13,286 bases of DNA from CF-167 sp963695195. GTDB taxonomy: Bacteria; Chloroflexota; Limnocylindria; QHBO01. The notes below the pieces were generated by a model, which was not told the origin of the DNA, ran no database searches, and was given only the letters and a program-made list of their open reading frames with translations. Within the stretch, counting starts at the first letter, position 1. The number at the start of each line of letters is the position of its first letter. The stretch covers positions 1 through 13,286 of the forward strand of contig CAVOGE010000001.1 of the NCBI GenBank assembly GCA_963695195.1, read 5' to 3'. The position numbers and the translations under genes are program-made. Shown in pieces: positions 1 to 6,209 of the stretch.

Positions 1-40
1 CGGGTGAGCGAGACCCGTGGTGGACTCGCCCTCGCGGACG

Positions 41-721
41 TCAGAACCCGAAACAGAAGAGGGAGTCGCCGGCCCAGTGGGGGAAGGCAATCTCCATGCA
101 CGAGGACTTGATCTGCTCGAGCGTGGCACTCTCGTCTGCCCCGGGCGCAACGTTGACGCCATGCAGCCATACGGTCCCCCAGGCCATGGCCGGAAGGTTG
201 ATGTTGTTGTCGTGCGTATTCACGATGCCCTCGCCCGGGAAGCGAACGTGGTTGTTGCGCACCGTATCGGGATGAGCTCCGGCAGTGGCCACCCAGGTCA
301 GATCGACCGACACGCTCGCCGTGTCGCCGGACACCGAATCGGTCATCGCCAGGGTCACGTCGAGGGATGCAGCGCGCATGCGTGACTCGGCGACGAGGCG
401 ATCAGGGGTCTGCGAGAACCACTCAGCAACGATCGGGTAGTGCTTGCCCTCCATCGGCTTGCAGGTGTCGTAGACCACGATCTGCACTGACGTCAGGCCC
501 TGCTTGTTCAGGCTGTCCTGGACGCCGGGCTGCGGTGCGTAGGTGGCGGCCGAGCTGGAGACCCAGACATCGGTCTGGAGACAGCCATCGAGGCTCGTGA
601 AATAGGCGCTGGCGAAGCGGCCATCGATGGTGTGATAGATGGCAGGGGGCGCGGCGCTGGCACTCGTGGGAAGGGAGAGCATCATCACGGCGGCGAGCGC
701 CGGAAGCAGTCTGCGAAACAT
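41..721 (-). CDS. Secreted protein of unknown function, four cysteines
   Basis: This is a 226-aa protein. Its N-terminus is a typical Sec signal peptide: two arginines (residues 3-4), a hydrophobic stretch (about 5-20) and a likely cleavage after ASA (about 21-23), so it is probably exported. The mature part has four cysteines (47, 87, 208, 223) that could form two disulfides, and it is rich in short beta-type segments. I recognise no catalytic motif or named family. I chose the ATG at 721 over an in-frame start 24 nt upstream because AAGGAGA lies 5 nt before it and because it puts the signal peptide at the very N-terminus. It is divergent from the HEAT-repeat lipoprotein gene at 918. The gene is confident; the function is unknown. 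Confidence 0.8.
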   Translation of the reverse strand: MFRRLLPALAAVMMLSLPTSASAAPPAIYHTIDGRFASAYFTSLDGCLQTDVWVSSSAATYAPQPGVQDSLNKQGLTSVQIVVYDTCKPMEGKHYPIVAEWFSQTPDRLVAESRMRAASLDVTLAMTDSVSGDTASVSVDLTWVATAGAHPDTVRNNHVRFPGEGIVNTHDNNINLPAMAWGTVWLHGVNVAPGADESATLEQIKSSCMEIAFPHWAGDSLFCFGF

Positions 722-917
722 CGGCTTCTCCTTGGTGGGCAGCACTCGGGAGATGGGTGAGGCTGCACCAATAGGACGCTCGCGAGGGGCGGGGTGTTAC
801 CCGCAGGGGCCAGCTCGTCAGCCTCGGAACCGGTGGTTGATGACCTTCGCCTCTAGACGCAGGGCCAGTTCGAGTGCTCACAGTGGAAGTGGACACAGGC
901 CCGTGAGGAGAATCGCA
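722..917. other. Divergent intergenic region between two exported-protein genes
   Basis: This 196-bp gap separates the starts of the minus-strand secreted protein and the plus-strand HEAT lipoprotein, so it should carry promoters for both. A GCGGG/CCCGC inverted repeat (789-804) with a 6-nt loop is visible. On the minus strand a TATTGG hexamer (768-773) is a weak -10 candidate. No convincing -35/-10 pair and no small gene could be supported. Confidence 0.35.
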
Positions 918-1838
918 ATGCTCGCACCGTCTGAGGCGAGGGGGCACCGAGTTGGACGCGTGCGCGTCTGGTTGGCCATCATCACCCTGGGCGTCGCCAC
1001 CACGAGCAGTTGTGCCGTGCACTACGACGACCTGAGCACGCAAGAACTGATCTCCCTCGTGCAACGTGGTGAGTACGATTCGGTGCGCGGCAAGGGGCCG
1101 GCATGTGATGCCGCCTACAACCTGGGCACGCGCAAGGCCACCGAAGCGGTGGACACACTCATCGCCGCACTGTCTGGCGCAGCGGTTGACTGCATGGCGC
1201 TGGCGCTCGGGCAGATCGGTGATCTTCGTGCCGTCGAGCCATTGGTCCGGACGCTCGAGCTGTCGCTCTTCCAGGTGAGCGGCGCGCACCTCTTCCAAGA
1301 AGACAAGATGGAATTCGACAGCGCTGACGAGGCACTGGTCGCGATCGGGGCCCCCGCGGTGGATCCGCTGCTCACCCTTGCTGGCACTGGCGACGAGAAC
1401 ACGCGGGATCTCGTGACGTATCTGCTCGGACGTATCGGGGATTCCCGCGCCGAGGCGTTCCTCCTCGATAGGTTGAAGGCACCGCGTGCAAGCCTCAACT
1501 CGACGGGGGAGCTTGCGGCCGACGCACTCGCCAGGATCTTCGGCGACCATATCGACCGCCTGCTGCCACTGCTCCAGTCGAAAGAGACGGTGGCCATCGC
1601 CTACGGCCTGGTCGGCTTGGGTCAGGCCGGGACGGAGGTGGCACTCAGCGACGCGCTGATGCAGTTTGGCGACCTGTCTCTTGCCACCTTCTACCTCAAC
1701 GCCGGCAACCCCGCGCTCCGCAGCGCAGCCCTGGAGTGGGGTCTCGCCAATGACTATGAGTTGGCGCCACCGACAGGCGTCCCCGGCACCGCGGACACCC
1801 CACCGGGTTGGGGAGACATCGGCGCCAATCTCAACTGA
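918..1838 (+). CDS. HEAT/PBS-repeat lipoprotein
   Basis: This is a 306-aa protein. Residues 12-31 are a basic then hydrophobic leader ending in TTSSC, so Cys32 is a possible lipidation site, although the lipobox is weak. The rest is alpha-helical. Repeated units with a Gly-(Gln/Arg)-Ile-Gly-Asp turn followed by a helix of alternating leucines (about 95-115, 138-156, 166-187 and 228-248) resemble HEAT or PBS-lyase-type repeats. Such scaffolds bind proteins; no catalytic motif is seen. The reading frame is open further upstream, but the ATG at 918 has GAGGAG 7 nt before it and gives a proper leader. The next gene starts 35 nt downstream in the same direction with its own strong ribosome site, so the two may be co-transcribed. 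The partner is unknown. Confidence 0.8.
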   Translation: MLAPSEARGHRVGRVRVWLAIITLGVATTSSCAVHYDDLSTQELISLVQRGEYDSVRGKGPACDAAYNLGTRKATEAVDTLIAALSGAAVDCMALALGQIGDLRAVEPLVRTLELSLFQVSGAHLFQEDKMEFDSADEALVAIGAPAVDPLLTLAGTGDENTRDLVTYLLGRIGDSRAEAFLLDRLKAPRASLNSTGELAADALARIFGDHIDRLLPLLQSKETVAIAYGLVGLGQAGTEVALSDALMQFGDLSLATFYLNAGNPALRSAALEWGLANDYELAPPTGVPGTADTPPGWGDIGANLN

Positions 1839-1873
1839 CTTCTGCCATCGGCCGAGCCGAAAGGAGTGCACGG

Positions 1874-2296
1874 ATGAGCCACACGTGCCGGTACTGGGTC
1901 CAGCTGCGGAAGGACGAGGACCTCAAGCCGATCTACGTGTTCCGCGAACGTGAGGGCGCCAGCCTTGCCGAAGCCAGGTCGATTCTCCGGAGCGATTGGT
2001 TCGATACGGACATCGGCAGGGACGAAGGCAAGATCTTCGGCCCGGAGCTATCGCAGCTGGAGTACTCCAACGAAAACGCTCTGCGTATCCATGGCTACTA
2101 TGGAGGCGCCACGGGTCTTGACGACGCGATCGAGGGCACGCTGCAGTCGGGCGGTGCCTTTGTCGAGGTGACCGAGGCGGAGGCACTGGCGCTGATCGCG
2201 AGCTGGGACGCGCCAACGGAGCCGCCGCCGGTGACGATGCCAGAACTCTGGAACAGCTTCCGAGCAGTTCAGAAGTCCGGACTGCGTCGCGGTTAG
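1874..2296 (+). CDS. Uncharacterised 140-aa protein
   Basis: I do not recognise this 140-aa protein. It has no signal peptide or membrane segment and is acidic, with mixed helix and strand. It begins with a Cys/Trp/Tyr-containing strand (residues 5-9). An aromatic-Gly patch (about 73-78, HGYYGG) lies in the middle and a helical segment rich in Glu and Ala follows. The ATG at 1874 is preceded by AAGGAG with a 7-nt spacer, which favours it over the open frame extending upstream into the previous gene. It follows the HEAT-repeat lipoprotein by 35 nt and is probably in the same transcript. The cytoplasmic location is inferred only from the lack of a leader. Confidence 0.7.
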   Translation: MSHTCRYWVQLRKDEDLKPIYVFREREGASLAEARSILRSDWFDTDIGRDEGKIFGPELSQLEYSNENALRIHGYYGGATGLDDAIEGTLQSGGAFVEVTEAEALALIASWDAPTEPPPVTMPELWNSFRAVQKSGLRRG

Positions 2297-2297
2297 G

Positions 2298-2474
2298 AGG
2301 CGTGGCCTTCACCCAGGGGGCGATCGGGTGGGCGCGGGTCAACCCCCCAGCCGCACCACCGGCCTGCCGCGCGGCAGCACTGATCAGCGCATCAGCGATC
2401 TGGCGCGGCGAGCGTTGCCGGACGGCGGTGATGGCGGCTGCGGCGAGGTCTGGGTCCAGGTCGGTCAGCAGCAC
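2298..2474 (-). pseudogene. Possible gene remnant downstream of hicB
   Basis: On the minus strand, 4 nt after the hicB stop, a GTG opens a frame with protein-like composition: an acidic LLTDLDPDL segment, then two helices with regular Ala/Ile spacing (ALISAAARQ), over about 45 residues. Beyond that the frame runs into the antisense of the 140-aa gene and becomes low-quality Arg/Ser/Pro sequence. It may be the surviving piece of a lost gene, or chance. No family is recognised. The rest of the gap between 2296 and hicB shows nothing else. Confidence 0.25.
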
Positions 2475-2478
2475 GTGA

Positions 2479-2685
2479 CTAGACCTCGATGACCTCGACC
2501 GCGGCGCTCGTCTCGGGCACGTCCTCGCCCCGGGTGCGCATCGCCTCGAGATGCAGCGCAATCGCCTCCCGAATCCGGCGCTGGACCACGGCCCTCGTTC
2601 GACCGGTGGCGACGCAGCCGGGCAGATCCGGAACGTACGCGGCCCAGTTGTGGGGAGCCTCCTCGTAGACGACGGCGTACTTCAT
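2479..2685 (-). CDS. hicB: HicB-family antitoxin
   Basis: This 68-aa protein is of the short HicB type, which neutralises the HicA mRNA interferase by direct binding. It shows the family signature: a first strand (KYAVVYEE), then AYVPDLPGCVATG (about 16-28) and a helix of the REAIALHLE kind (about 39-47). It ends after the partial RNase-H-like fold, with no added DNA-binding domain, which is normal for this subgroup. Its ATG overlaps the hicA stop as ATGA, and GAGGAG just upstream within hicA provides a ribosome site, so the two are translationally coupled. The toxin-first order is the usual one for hicAB. Confidence 0.85.
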   Translation of the reverse strand: MKYAVVYEEAPHNWAAYVPDLPGCVATGRTRAVVQRRIREAIALHLEAMRTRGEDVPETSAAVEVIEV

Positions 2686-2882
2686 CTCCGCTCCTCATCG
2701 AGTCCTGCCTGACGCAGGATACTTCGCCATGTCCCAGGGGGCAGGTCGTCGCTCGGCGGACCGGCGACCGTGACGGTTCCAGCCCGGCTGGGGTGCTGGA
2801 ACTGCCGATGGCTCCCCGTCTGGCGAACCTCCCGCCACCCAGCTTCGTGCAGCCTCCGCAGGGCGTCTCTGACCTTGGGCAC
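2682..2882 (-). CDS. hicA: HicA-family toxin (mRNA interferase)
   Basis: This 66-aa protein has the double-stranded-RNA-binding-like fold of HicA toxins, which cleave mRNA. The sequence shows the diagnostic GW..VRQTGSHRQF segment (about 15-28), in which the His of GSH is the known catalytic residue. A strand follows (TVTVAG) and then the C-terminal helix ILRQAGL. The start is a GTG; no clear ribosome site lies upstream, so translation may be weak or leaderless. It overlaps hicB by ATGA. All expected motifs are intact, so the toxin is probably functional. Confidence 0.85.
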   Translation of the reverse strand: MPKVRDALRRLHEAGWREVRQTGSHRQFQHPSRAGTVTVAGPPSDDLPPGTWRSILRQAGLDEERR

Positions 2883-2917
2883 TGGCGCAGGCTGCCCGGC
2901 GCATCCTTACCGTTTGA

Positions 2918-2956
2918 TTACCGGTCGGTGATGCTTGCCCCCGCTGCTACCCTCTC
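2918..2956 (+). repeat. 39-bp intergenic element, copy A
   Basis: This segment matches 4462-4500 at 33 of 39 positions by hand alignment, with the last 14 bases identical. It lies between the divergent hicA and cupin starts. It holds GCTGCTACCCTC, in which TACCCT (2948-2953) fits a -10 hexamer pattern TAnnnT. A shared promoter or operator is the simplest reading. If so, the leader to the cupin ATG is about 100 nt and contains the small hairpin at 2958-2975. Confidence 0.45.
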
Positions 2957-2957
2957 C

Positions 2958-2975
2958 GCAGGCTCAAGCGCCTGC
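2958..2975 (+). other. Small inverted repeat before the cupin gene
   Basis: GCAGGC and GCCTGC form a perfect 6-bp stem with a 6-nt loop, immediately downstream of the 39-bp element copy A. It could be a leader hairpin or operator. The evidence is the symmetry only. Confidence 0.25.
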
Positions 2976-3054
2976 CTGGGCCAACTCTCGCGGGGACCAA
3001 TGACCGAGCTCGCCACCACTGCTCGTTGCCTGACACCCGGTACGGGCGTCCGTC

Positions 3055-3543
3055 ATGAGTGAAGCCCCTCTTCGGCCCGTCATCCTGTTGCCCGGGGAGG
3101 GTCGTGCCATCGACCTCGGTGGCTTCGGCATGTCCCTCAAGGCGACCGGTGAACAGACCGGCGGTGCCTTTTCGCTTCTGGAGGCCGATGAACCGCCGGG
3201 CTTCGGACCACCCCTCCACATCCACCACAACGCCGCCGAGGCGTTCTACGTGCTCAGGGGCGAGTACATCATCTTCATCGACGGCGAGGAGACCGCCTGC
3301 CCCGCCGGCTCGTTCATCTTCATTCCCGCTGGCGTGCCCCACGGCTTCCGGGTCGGCACGCAACCGAGCCGGAAACTCAACATCTACGCTCCGGCAGCCA
3401 TGGTCGGCTACTTCGACGAGCTGAGTGCCGCGATCGCCCGGGGCGAGGTGGACCCCGAAGCCCTGTCGAAGATCGCGGAGCGATACGGCATGGAAGTGAT
3501 TGGCCCGGTCCCCGAGGGCTATCAGCGCGGATCGGCGCGCTGA
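3055..3543 (+). CDS. Cupin-domain protein (small-molecule dioxygenase-like or metal-binding)
   Basis: This 162-aa single-domain cupin carries cupin motif 1 at residues 55-69, with His55, His57 and Glu62 as metal ligands and the closing LRG turn. Motif 2 is at about 84-96, with IPAGVPHGF and His96 as the fourth ligand. All four ligands are present, so a divalent metal should bind. Sequence style resembles quercetin-dioxygenase-like cupins of secondary metabolism, but the substrate cannot be read from the sequence. The C-terminal 45 residues are helical and include a PEALSKIAERYG-type segment also common in this group. The ATG at 3055 has no obvious ribosome site. A 132-aa orphan gene follows after 24 nt and may be co-transcribed. 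Confidence 0.85.
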   Translation: MSEAPLRPVILLPGEGRAIDLGGFGMSLKATGEQTGGAFSLLEADEPPGFGPPLHIHHNAAEAFYVLRGEYIIFIDGEETACPAGSFIFIPAGVPHGFRVGTQPSRKLNIYAPAAMVGYFDELSAAIARGEVDPEALSKIAERYGMEVIGPVPEGYQRGSAR

Positions 3544-3567
3544 GATCGCCACGATTGCCGGCACCGG

Positions 3568-3966
3568 ATGAAGAAGGAGTTCGGTCCAAACCAGCTCAAA
3601 GTCGACGAACTGCTCGAACGCCTCGAGACGGTGGACCAGGGCCAGGCGCTGTTCCTGGCAAGCCTGGCCGGGAATGACCCCGCTCGCCACCGGGCCCGCG
3701 AGGCGATGCTCGAGGCGGCGAAACGCGGCGGACGCGAGCGAGAACTGCGCGCGGCCCAGAAGGAGGTCACCCGGTGGGTGAACACCTGGTTCTCGGGCGG
3801 CTTCCAGATCGCGGGATACGGCCGTGACATCACGCCCGCCCAGGCGGCGGTCGACGCCTCACCAGTGGTCCTGGACGCCGTCGGCGCCCAGGTGGTGAGC
3901 GACCTGCTCTCGACCGATGACCTCGAAACGCTCATGGGACCCTGGCGTGAACTCGTGGGCGACTGA
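3568..3966 (+). CDS. Uncharacterised 132-aa helical protein
   Basis: I do not recognise this protein. It is soluble and mostly alpha-helical. The first half is rich in charged residues (DELLERLETV, then an Arg/Glu-rich stretch at about 43-68). A central tryptophan-containing segment follows (RWVNTWFSGGFQ, about 69-80), then a helical C-terminus. There is no signal peptide and no catalytic motif. It starts 24 nt after the cupin stop, in the same frame, with no clear ribosome site, so translation may depend on the cupin gene. Its stop is only 6 nt from the stop of the convergent DUF2442 gene, leaving no room for a separate terminator. Confidence 0.65.
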   Translation: MKKEFGPNQLKVDELLERLETVDQGQALFLASLAGNDPARHRAREAMLEAAKRGGRERELRAAQKEVTRWVNTWFSGGFQIAGYGRDITPAQAAVDASPVVLDAVGAQVVSDLLSTDDLETLMGPWRELVGD

Positions 3967-3972
3967 CGAGTC

Positions 3973-4209
3973 CTAGGCGCGGAGCAGGCCCTCAACCGAG
4001 AGATCTTCGTCCAGCTCTTCCCAGCGGATCCCCACGCCGTGTCCGATCAAGCGCCACCGCTGCCGCTGCTCCGGCGAACCGGAGGCCAGGCGCGGGAACC
4101 ACGCGATCGGTACACGCACCGCTCGTCCGTCACTGAGCGATACCTCTAGGTGAGCGCGTCCCACCTTGACGTTAGTCGCACGGACAGGACTAGTCGCTGA
4201 AGAAGTCAC
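3973..4209 (-). CDS. DUF2442-family protein
   Basis: This 78-aa protein shows the DUF2442 pattern: an opening strand (ATNVKV), SDGRAVRVPIAW (about 26-37), the RWRLIGHGVGI region (51-61) and the LDEDLSVEGLL ending (67-76). Its biochemical function is unknown; members sit beside DUF4160 genes and the pair is often discussed as toxin-antitoxin-like. I chose the GTG at 4209 because AAGGAG lies 7 nt before it, inside the 3' end of the DUF4160 gene, and because the resulting length is normal for the family. It therefore overlaps the upstream gene by 20 nt and is translationally coupled. Confidence 0.85.
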   Translation of the reverse strand: MTSSATSPVRATNVKVGRAHLEVSLSDGRAVRVPIAWFPRLASGSPEQRQRWRLIGHGVGIRWEELDEDLSVEGLLRA

Positions 4210-4432
4210 GCCATCGCTCCTTGAGCTCTGCCCGATTCGCCTCAACGAGTCGGCGAATGCGGGCAATCTCCCTGGCATTGTAGCCATCGCTATCCGCGAG
4301 GCTGACTGGCTCGATCCAGAATTTGGCATGCCCGCCGCCTGACTCCACGTGGATGTGGGCCGGCTCAGGCAACTCATTGCTCCAGAAGAAGAACCGATAC
4401 GGACCTGCGCGCTTGACGGTGGGCACCCACAC
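4190..4432 (-). CDS. DUF4160-family protein
   Basis: This 80-aa protein matches DUF4160: a PTVKRAGPYRFFF strand, the conserved EPAHIHVE segment (about 23-30), KFWIEPVSLADS, and a C-terminal helix with many Arg and Glu. The histidines of the AHIHVE core are typical of the family. Molecular function is unknown. GTG codons at 4432 and 4426 are both possible starts: AAAGG sits 6 nt before the first, while family members usually begin at the Pro-Thr-Val that follows the second. It is first in a two-gene unit with DUF2442 and is divergent from the VOC gene at 4535. Confidence 0.8.
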   Translation of the reverse strand: MWVPTVKRAGPYRFFFWSNELPEPAHIHVESGGGHAKFWIEPVSLADSDGYNAREIARIRRLVEANRAELKERWRDFFSD

Positions 4433-4461
4433 AACGTGCCTTTCTCCCCTGTACCCATGCG

Positions 4462-4500
4462 TTACCCGCCGGTTAGGCTAGCCCCGGCTGCTACCCTCTC
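4462..4500 (+). repeat. 39-bp intergenic element, copy B
   Basis: This is the partner of 2918-2956 (33 of 39 positions identical, the last 14 bases exact). It lies between the divergent DUF4160 and VOC starts. It includes TACCCT (4492-4497) as a possible -10 hexamer, 37 nt before the VOC start. No good TTGACA-like -35 is visible at 16-18 nt, so recognition would rely on other bases in the element. Confidence 0.45.
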
Positions 4501-4534
4501 GCCGTCCTTTCGTCACATCACCTGAGGAGGTCGC

Positions 4535-4900
4535 GTGAACCTGAGCCTGTCGAGCATCCTGATCGGATCCGAGGATCCGCAACGTCTGACCGACTTCTAC
4601 ACCAAGCTCTTCGGCGCGCCCGGCTGGAGCGAGGGCGGGTACAACGGATGGCAGCTGGGTACCGGCTTTGTCACCGTCGGGCCGCATGATCAGGTCAAGG
4701 GCCCCAACACGCAGCCGGGACGCCTGCTCTGGAACCTCGAGAGCACCGACGTGAACGGCGACTTCGAGCTGTTCAAGGCTGCGGGCGCGACGGTGGTCCG
4801 GGAGCCCTACCAGCCGGGCGAGGCGCCCGACGCATGGATCGCCACCCTCGCCGATCCCGACGGCAACTACTTCCAGCTCATGAGCCCGATGACGATGTAG
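4535..4900 (+). CDS. VOC-family (glyoxalase/bleomycin-resistance-like) protein
   Basis: This 121-aa single VOC module has the usual order: an N-terminal strand and helix (SSILIGSEDPQRLTDFYTKL, about 6-25) giving the F-Y-x-x-L-F/G pattern, a middle strand set, and the C-terminal ADPDGNYFQLMSP block (106-118) that is diagnostic of the superfamily. VOC proteins bind metal and act as glyoxalases, dioxygenases or drug-binding proteins; which one applies here is not visible. The GTG start at 4535 has GAGGAGG 4 nt upstream. It converges on the yecM-like gene with only a 28-nt gap, where CCCGG/CCGGG (4924-4936) makes a small hairpin. Confidence 0.85.
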   Translation: MNLSLSSILIGSEDPQRLTDFYTKLFGAPGWSEGGYNGWQLGTGFVTVGPHDQVKGPNTQPGRLLWNLESTDVNGDFELFKAAGATVVREPYQPGEAPDAWIATLADPDGNYFQLMSPMTM

Positions 4901-4928
4901 GCCTGGCCCTGGCACCCTGCGCGCCCGG

Positions 4929-5525
4929 TCACCGGGGCAAGGGGTTCGGGCCGGTCGCCGTCACGAGGCGCTGAGGTACCCAATCCTCGACGTGGTGGAA
5001 CCCGACATCGAACGCACCGCCATCGAGCTCGACGGACGCCCGAAGGGAGAGTCGGTAGAACTTCACGTGGGTGAAGTCCTCCATCAGGATGTAGACGGGG
5101 TCGGGCGTGCTGTTCGGGCCCTGGAATTGCTGTCCCGTCAGGACGGGCTTATGGGTTCCCACGAACGCATCGAACGTGTCGCCGACCACGACGCCCAGGT
5201 GTTCCAGCCCCATCTTGTAGACGCGCTGGTGGACGGGCGGGATGAGCTCGATGAGCGGGACCGCCTTGCCGTCGAGGACTTCGAGCGGCTCGGCGGGAAC
5301 GATCAAGGAGATCGGGCGGCCGTTCCACACGTTCTCGCGATTGGCGACCGCATGGCGCTCCAACAGCGTCCGAACGTGGACGTACTGGTCCCACTCGGGC
5401 ACGCGGAAGGCGAGGTGACTGAGCGGGTAGGGGCGGATGTCGATGCCGCGGGCGAGGAGGCGAGCGTGTTGCTGCGCGACGAAGCCGCGGTAGTCCCCGA
5501 TGATCTCGCCGACCGGATCGCCCAT
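4929..5525 (-). CDS. YecM-like VOC-superfamily protein
   Basis: This 198-aa protein resembles E. coli YecM, a VOC-fold protein of unknown function thought to bind metal. Shared features, recalled from the family, are LSHLAFR (His37), the NGRPISLI block (68-75), a Pro-rich link to IELIPP (Glu93) and the GLEHLGVVV strand (His109). A fourth family histidine near the C-terminal VKF segment appears as Tyr157 here, although His153 is close and might substitute. The ATG at 5525 has GGAGGG about 10 nt upstream. It is in the same direction as the two upstream reductase and PCD-VOC genes, 120 nt after the reductase stop. A TAGGAT hexamer (5550-5555, minus) could be its own promoter. Confidence 0.7.
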   Translation of the reverse strand: MGDPVGEIIGDYRGFVAQQHARLLARGIDIRPYPLSHLAFRVPEWDQYVHVRTLLERHAVANRENVWNGRPISLIVPAEPLEVLDGKAVPLIELIPPVHQRVYKMGLEHLGVVVGDTFDAFVGTHKPVLTGQQFQGPNSTPDPVYILMEDFTHVKFYRLSLRASVELDGGAFDVGFHHVEDWVPQRLVTATGPNPLPR

Positions 5526-5645
5526 TACGTCGCCGCCCTCCAGGCGGCCATCCTACGACGAAGCGCCCGCCAGGACTGCGCCCGATGCGCTTCTACCCGA
5601 GGGCATGAAGCGGGCAGCTGAATCGGCCTGAGCGCGGCCGCGCGC

Positions 5646-6209
5646 CTAGCGCGCCACGCGATAGCGGAGGTAGACGACTCCCGAGCTGAAGGTGCGGGTC
5701 TCGACGAGCTCAAGATCCACCCGGCGCTCGCGCTGCGGAAAGTACGAAATGCCGCCGCCAACCAGCACCGGGTAGACCATGGCTCGGTACTCGTCGATCA
5801 GACCCAGTGCGGCTGCATCGGCGGCGAGCGTCGCGCCCCCGATCGCGATGTCGCCCTCCCCCGGCTCGGCTCGCAACCGCTCGATCTCCTCCGCCAGGCC
5901 GTCGGAGGCCAGGCGGGCATTGCCCTGCACCGCCGACAGCGTGGTGGAGAACACCACCTTTGGGAGCGGATTCCAGAGCGCAGCCCACTCGAGTTCCGCG
6001 TCGTCGAGCGGTGGATCCTGGTCCGTGGTCTCCCAGTACAGCATCGTCTCGTACAGCCGTCGCCCCATCAGATGGACGCCGACCTCTCGTATCTCGTCGA
6101 TCCAGAAGCGAAAGACCTCCTGGTCGGGCACCGTCCAGTCGAAGCGGCCGTCCGGCCCGACGATGTAACCGTCAAGTGAGACGCCCATCGAATAGGTCAC
6201 ACTTCGCAT
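5646..6209 (-). CDS. Dihydrofolate reductase-family protein (RibD C-terminal domain)
   Basis: This 187-aa protein has the DHFR-like fold of the RibD C-terminal family, NADPH-dependent reductases related to DHFR and to the riboflavin pathway reductase. Visible motifs are SMGVSLDGYI (7-16), the LMGRRLYETM helix start (48-56), IGGATLA (123-129) and YPVLVGGGISYF (146-157), the last two forming the cofactor site. The substrate is not known for stand-alone members. I chose the ATG at 6209 because GAGGAGG lies 7 nt before it and because extending upstream adds Arg-rich sequence unlike the family. Its start overlaps the stop of the PCD-VOC gene by one base (TGATG), so the two are coupled. The pairing with a pterin-type domain suggests a pteridine-related substrate, which is only inference. 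Confidence 0.85.
   Translation of the reverse strand: MRSVTYSMGVSLDGYIVGPDGRFDWTVPDQEVFRFWIDEIREVGVHLMGRRLYETMLYWETTDQDPPLDDAELEWAALWNPLPKVVFSTTLSAVQGNARLASDGLAEEIERLRAEPGEGDIAIGGATLAADAAALGLIDEYRAMVYPVLVGGGISYFPQRERRVDLELVETRTFSSGVVYLRYRVAR

Noticed and set aside
423..1871. Long minus-strand open frame (482 codons)
   Set aside because: It lies antisense to the HEAT lipoprotein gene and has Arg/Gly/Gln-rich sequence with no domain; the plus-strand gene has a strong ribosome site and repeat structure.
2947..3690. Minus-strand open frame (247 codons) opposite the cupin
   Set aside because: The cupin motifs on the plus strand are complete; the minus frame has no ribosome site or recognisable family.
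4924..4936. CCCGG/CCGGG hairpin as a terminator between the VOC and yecM-like genes
   Set aside because: The stem is only 5 bp, there is no T-run, and it partly lies inside the 3' coding end of the yecM-like gene; too weak to list as a terminator.
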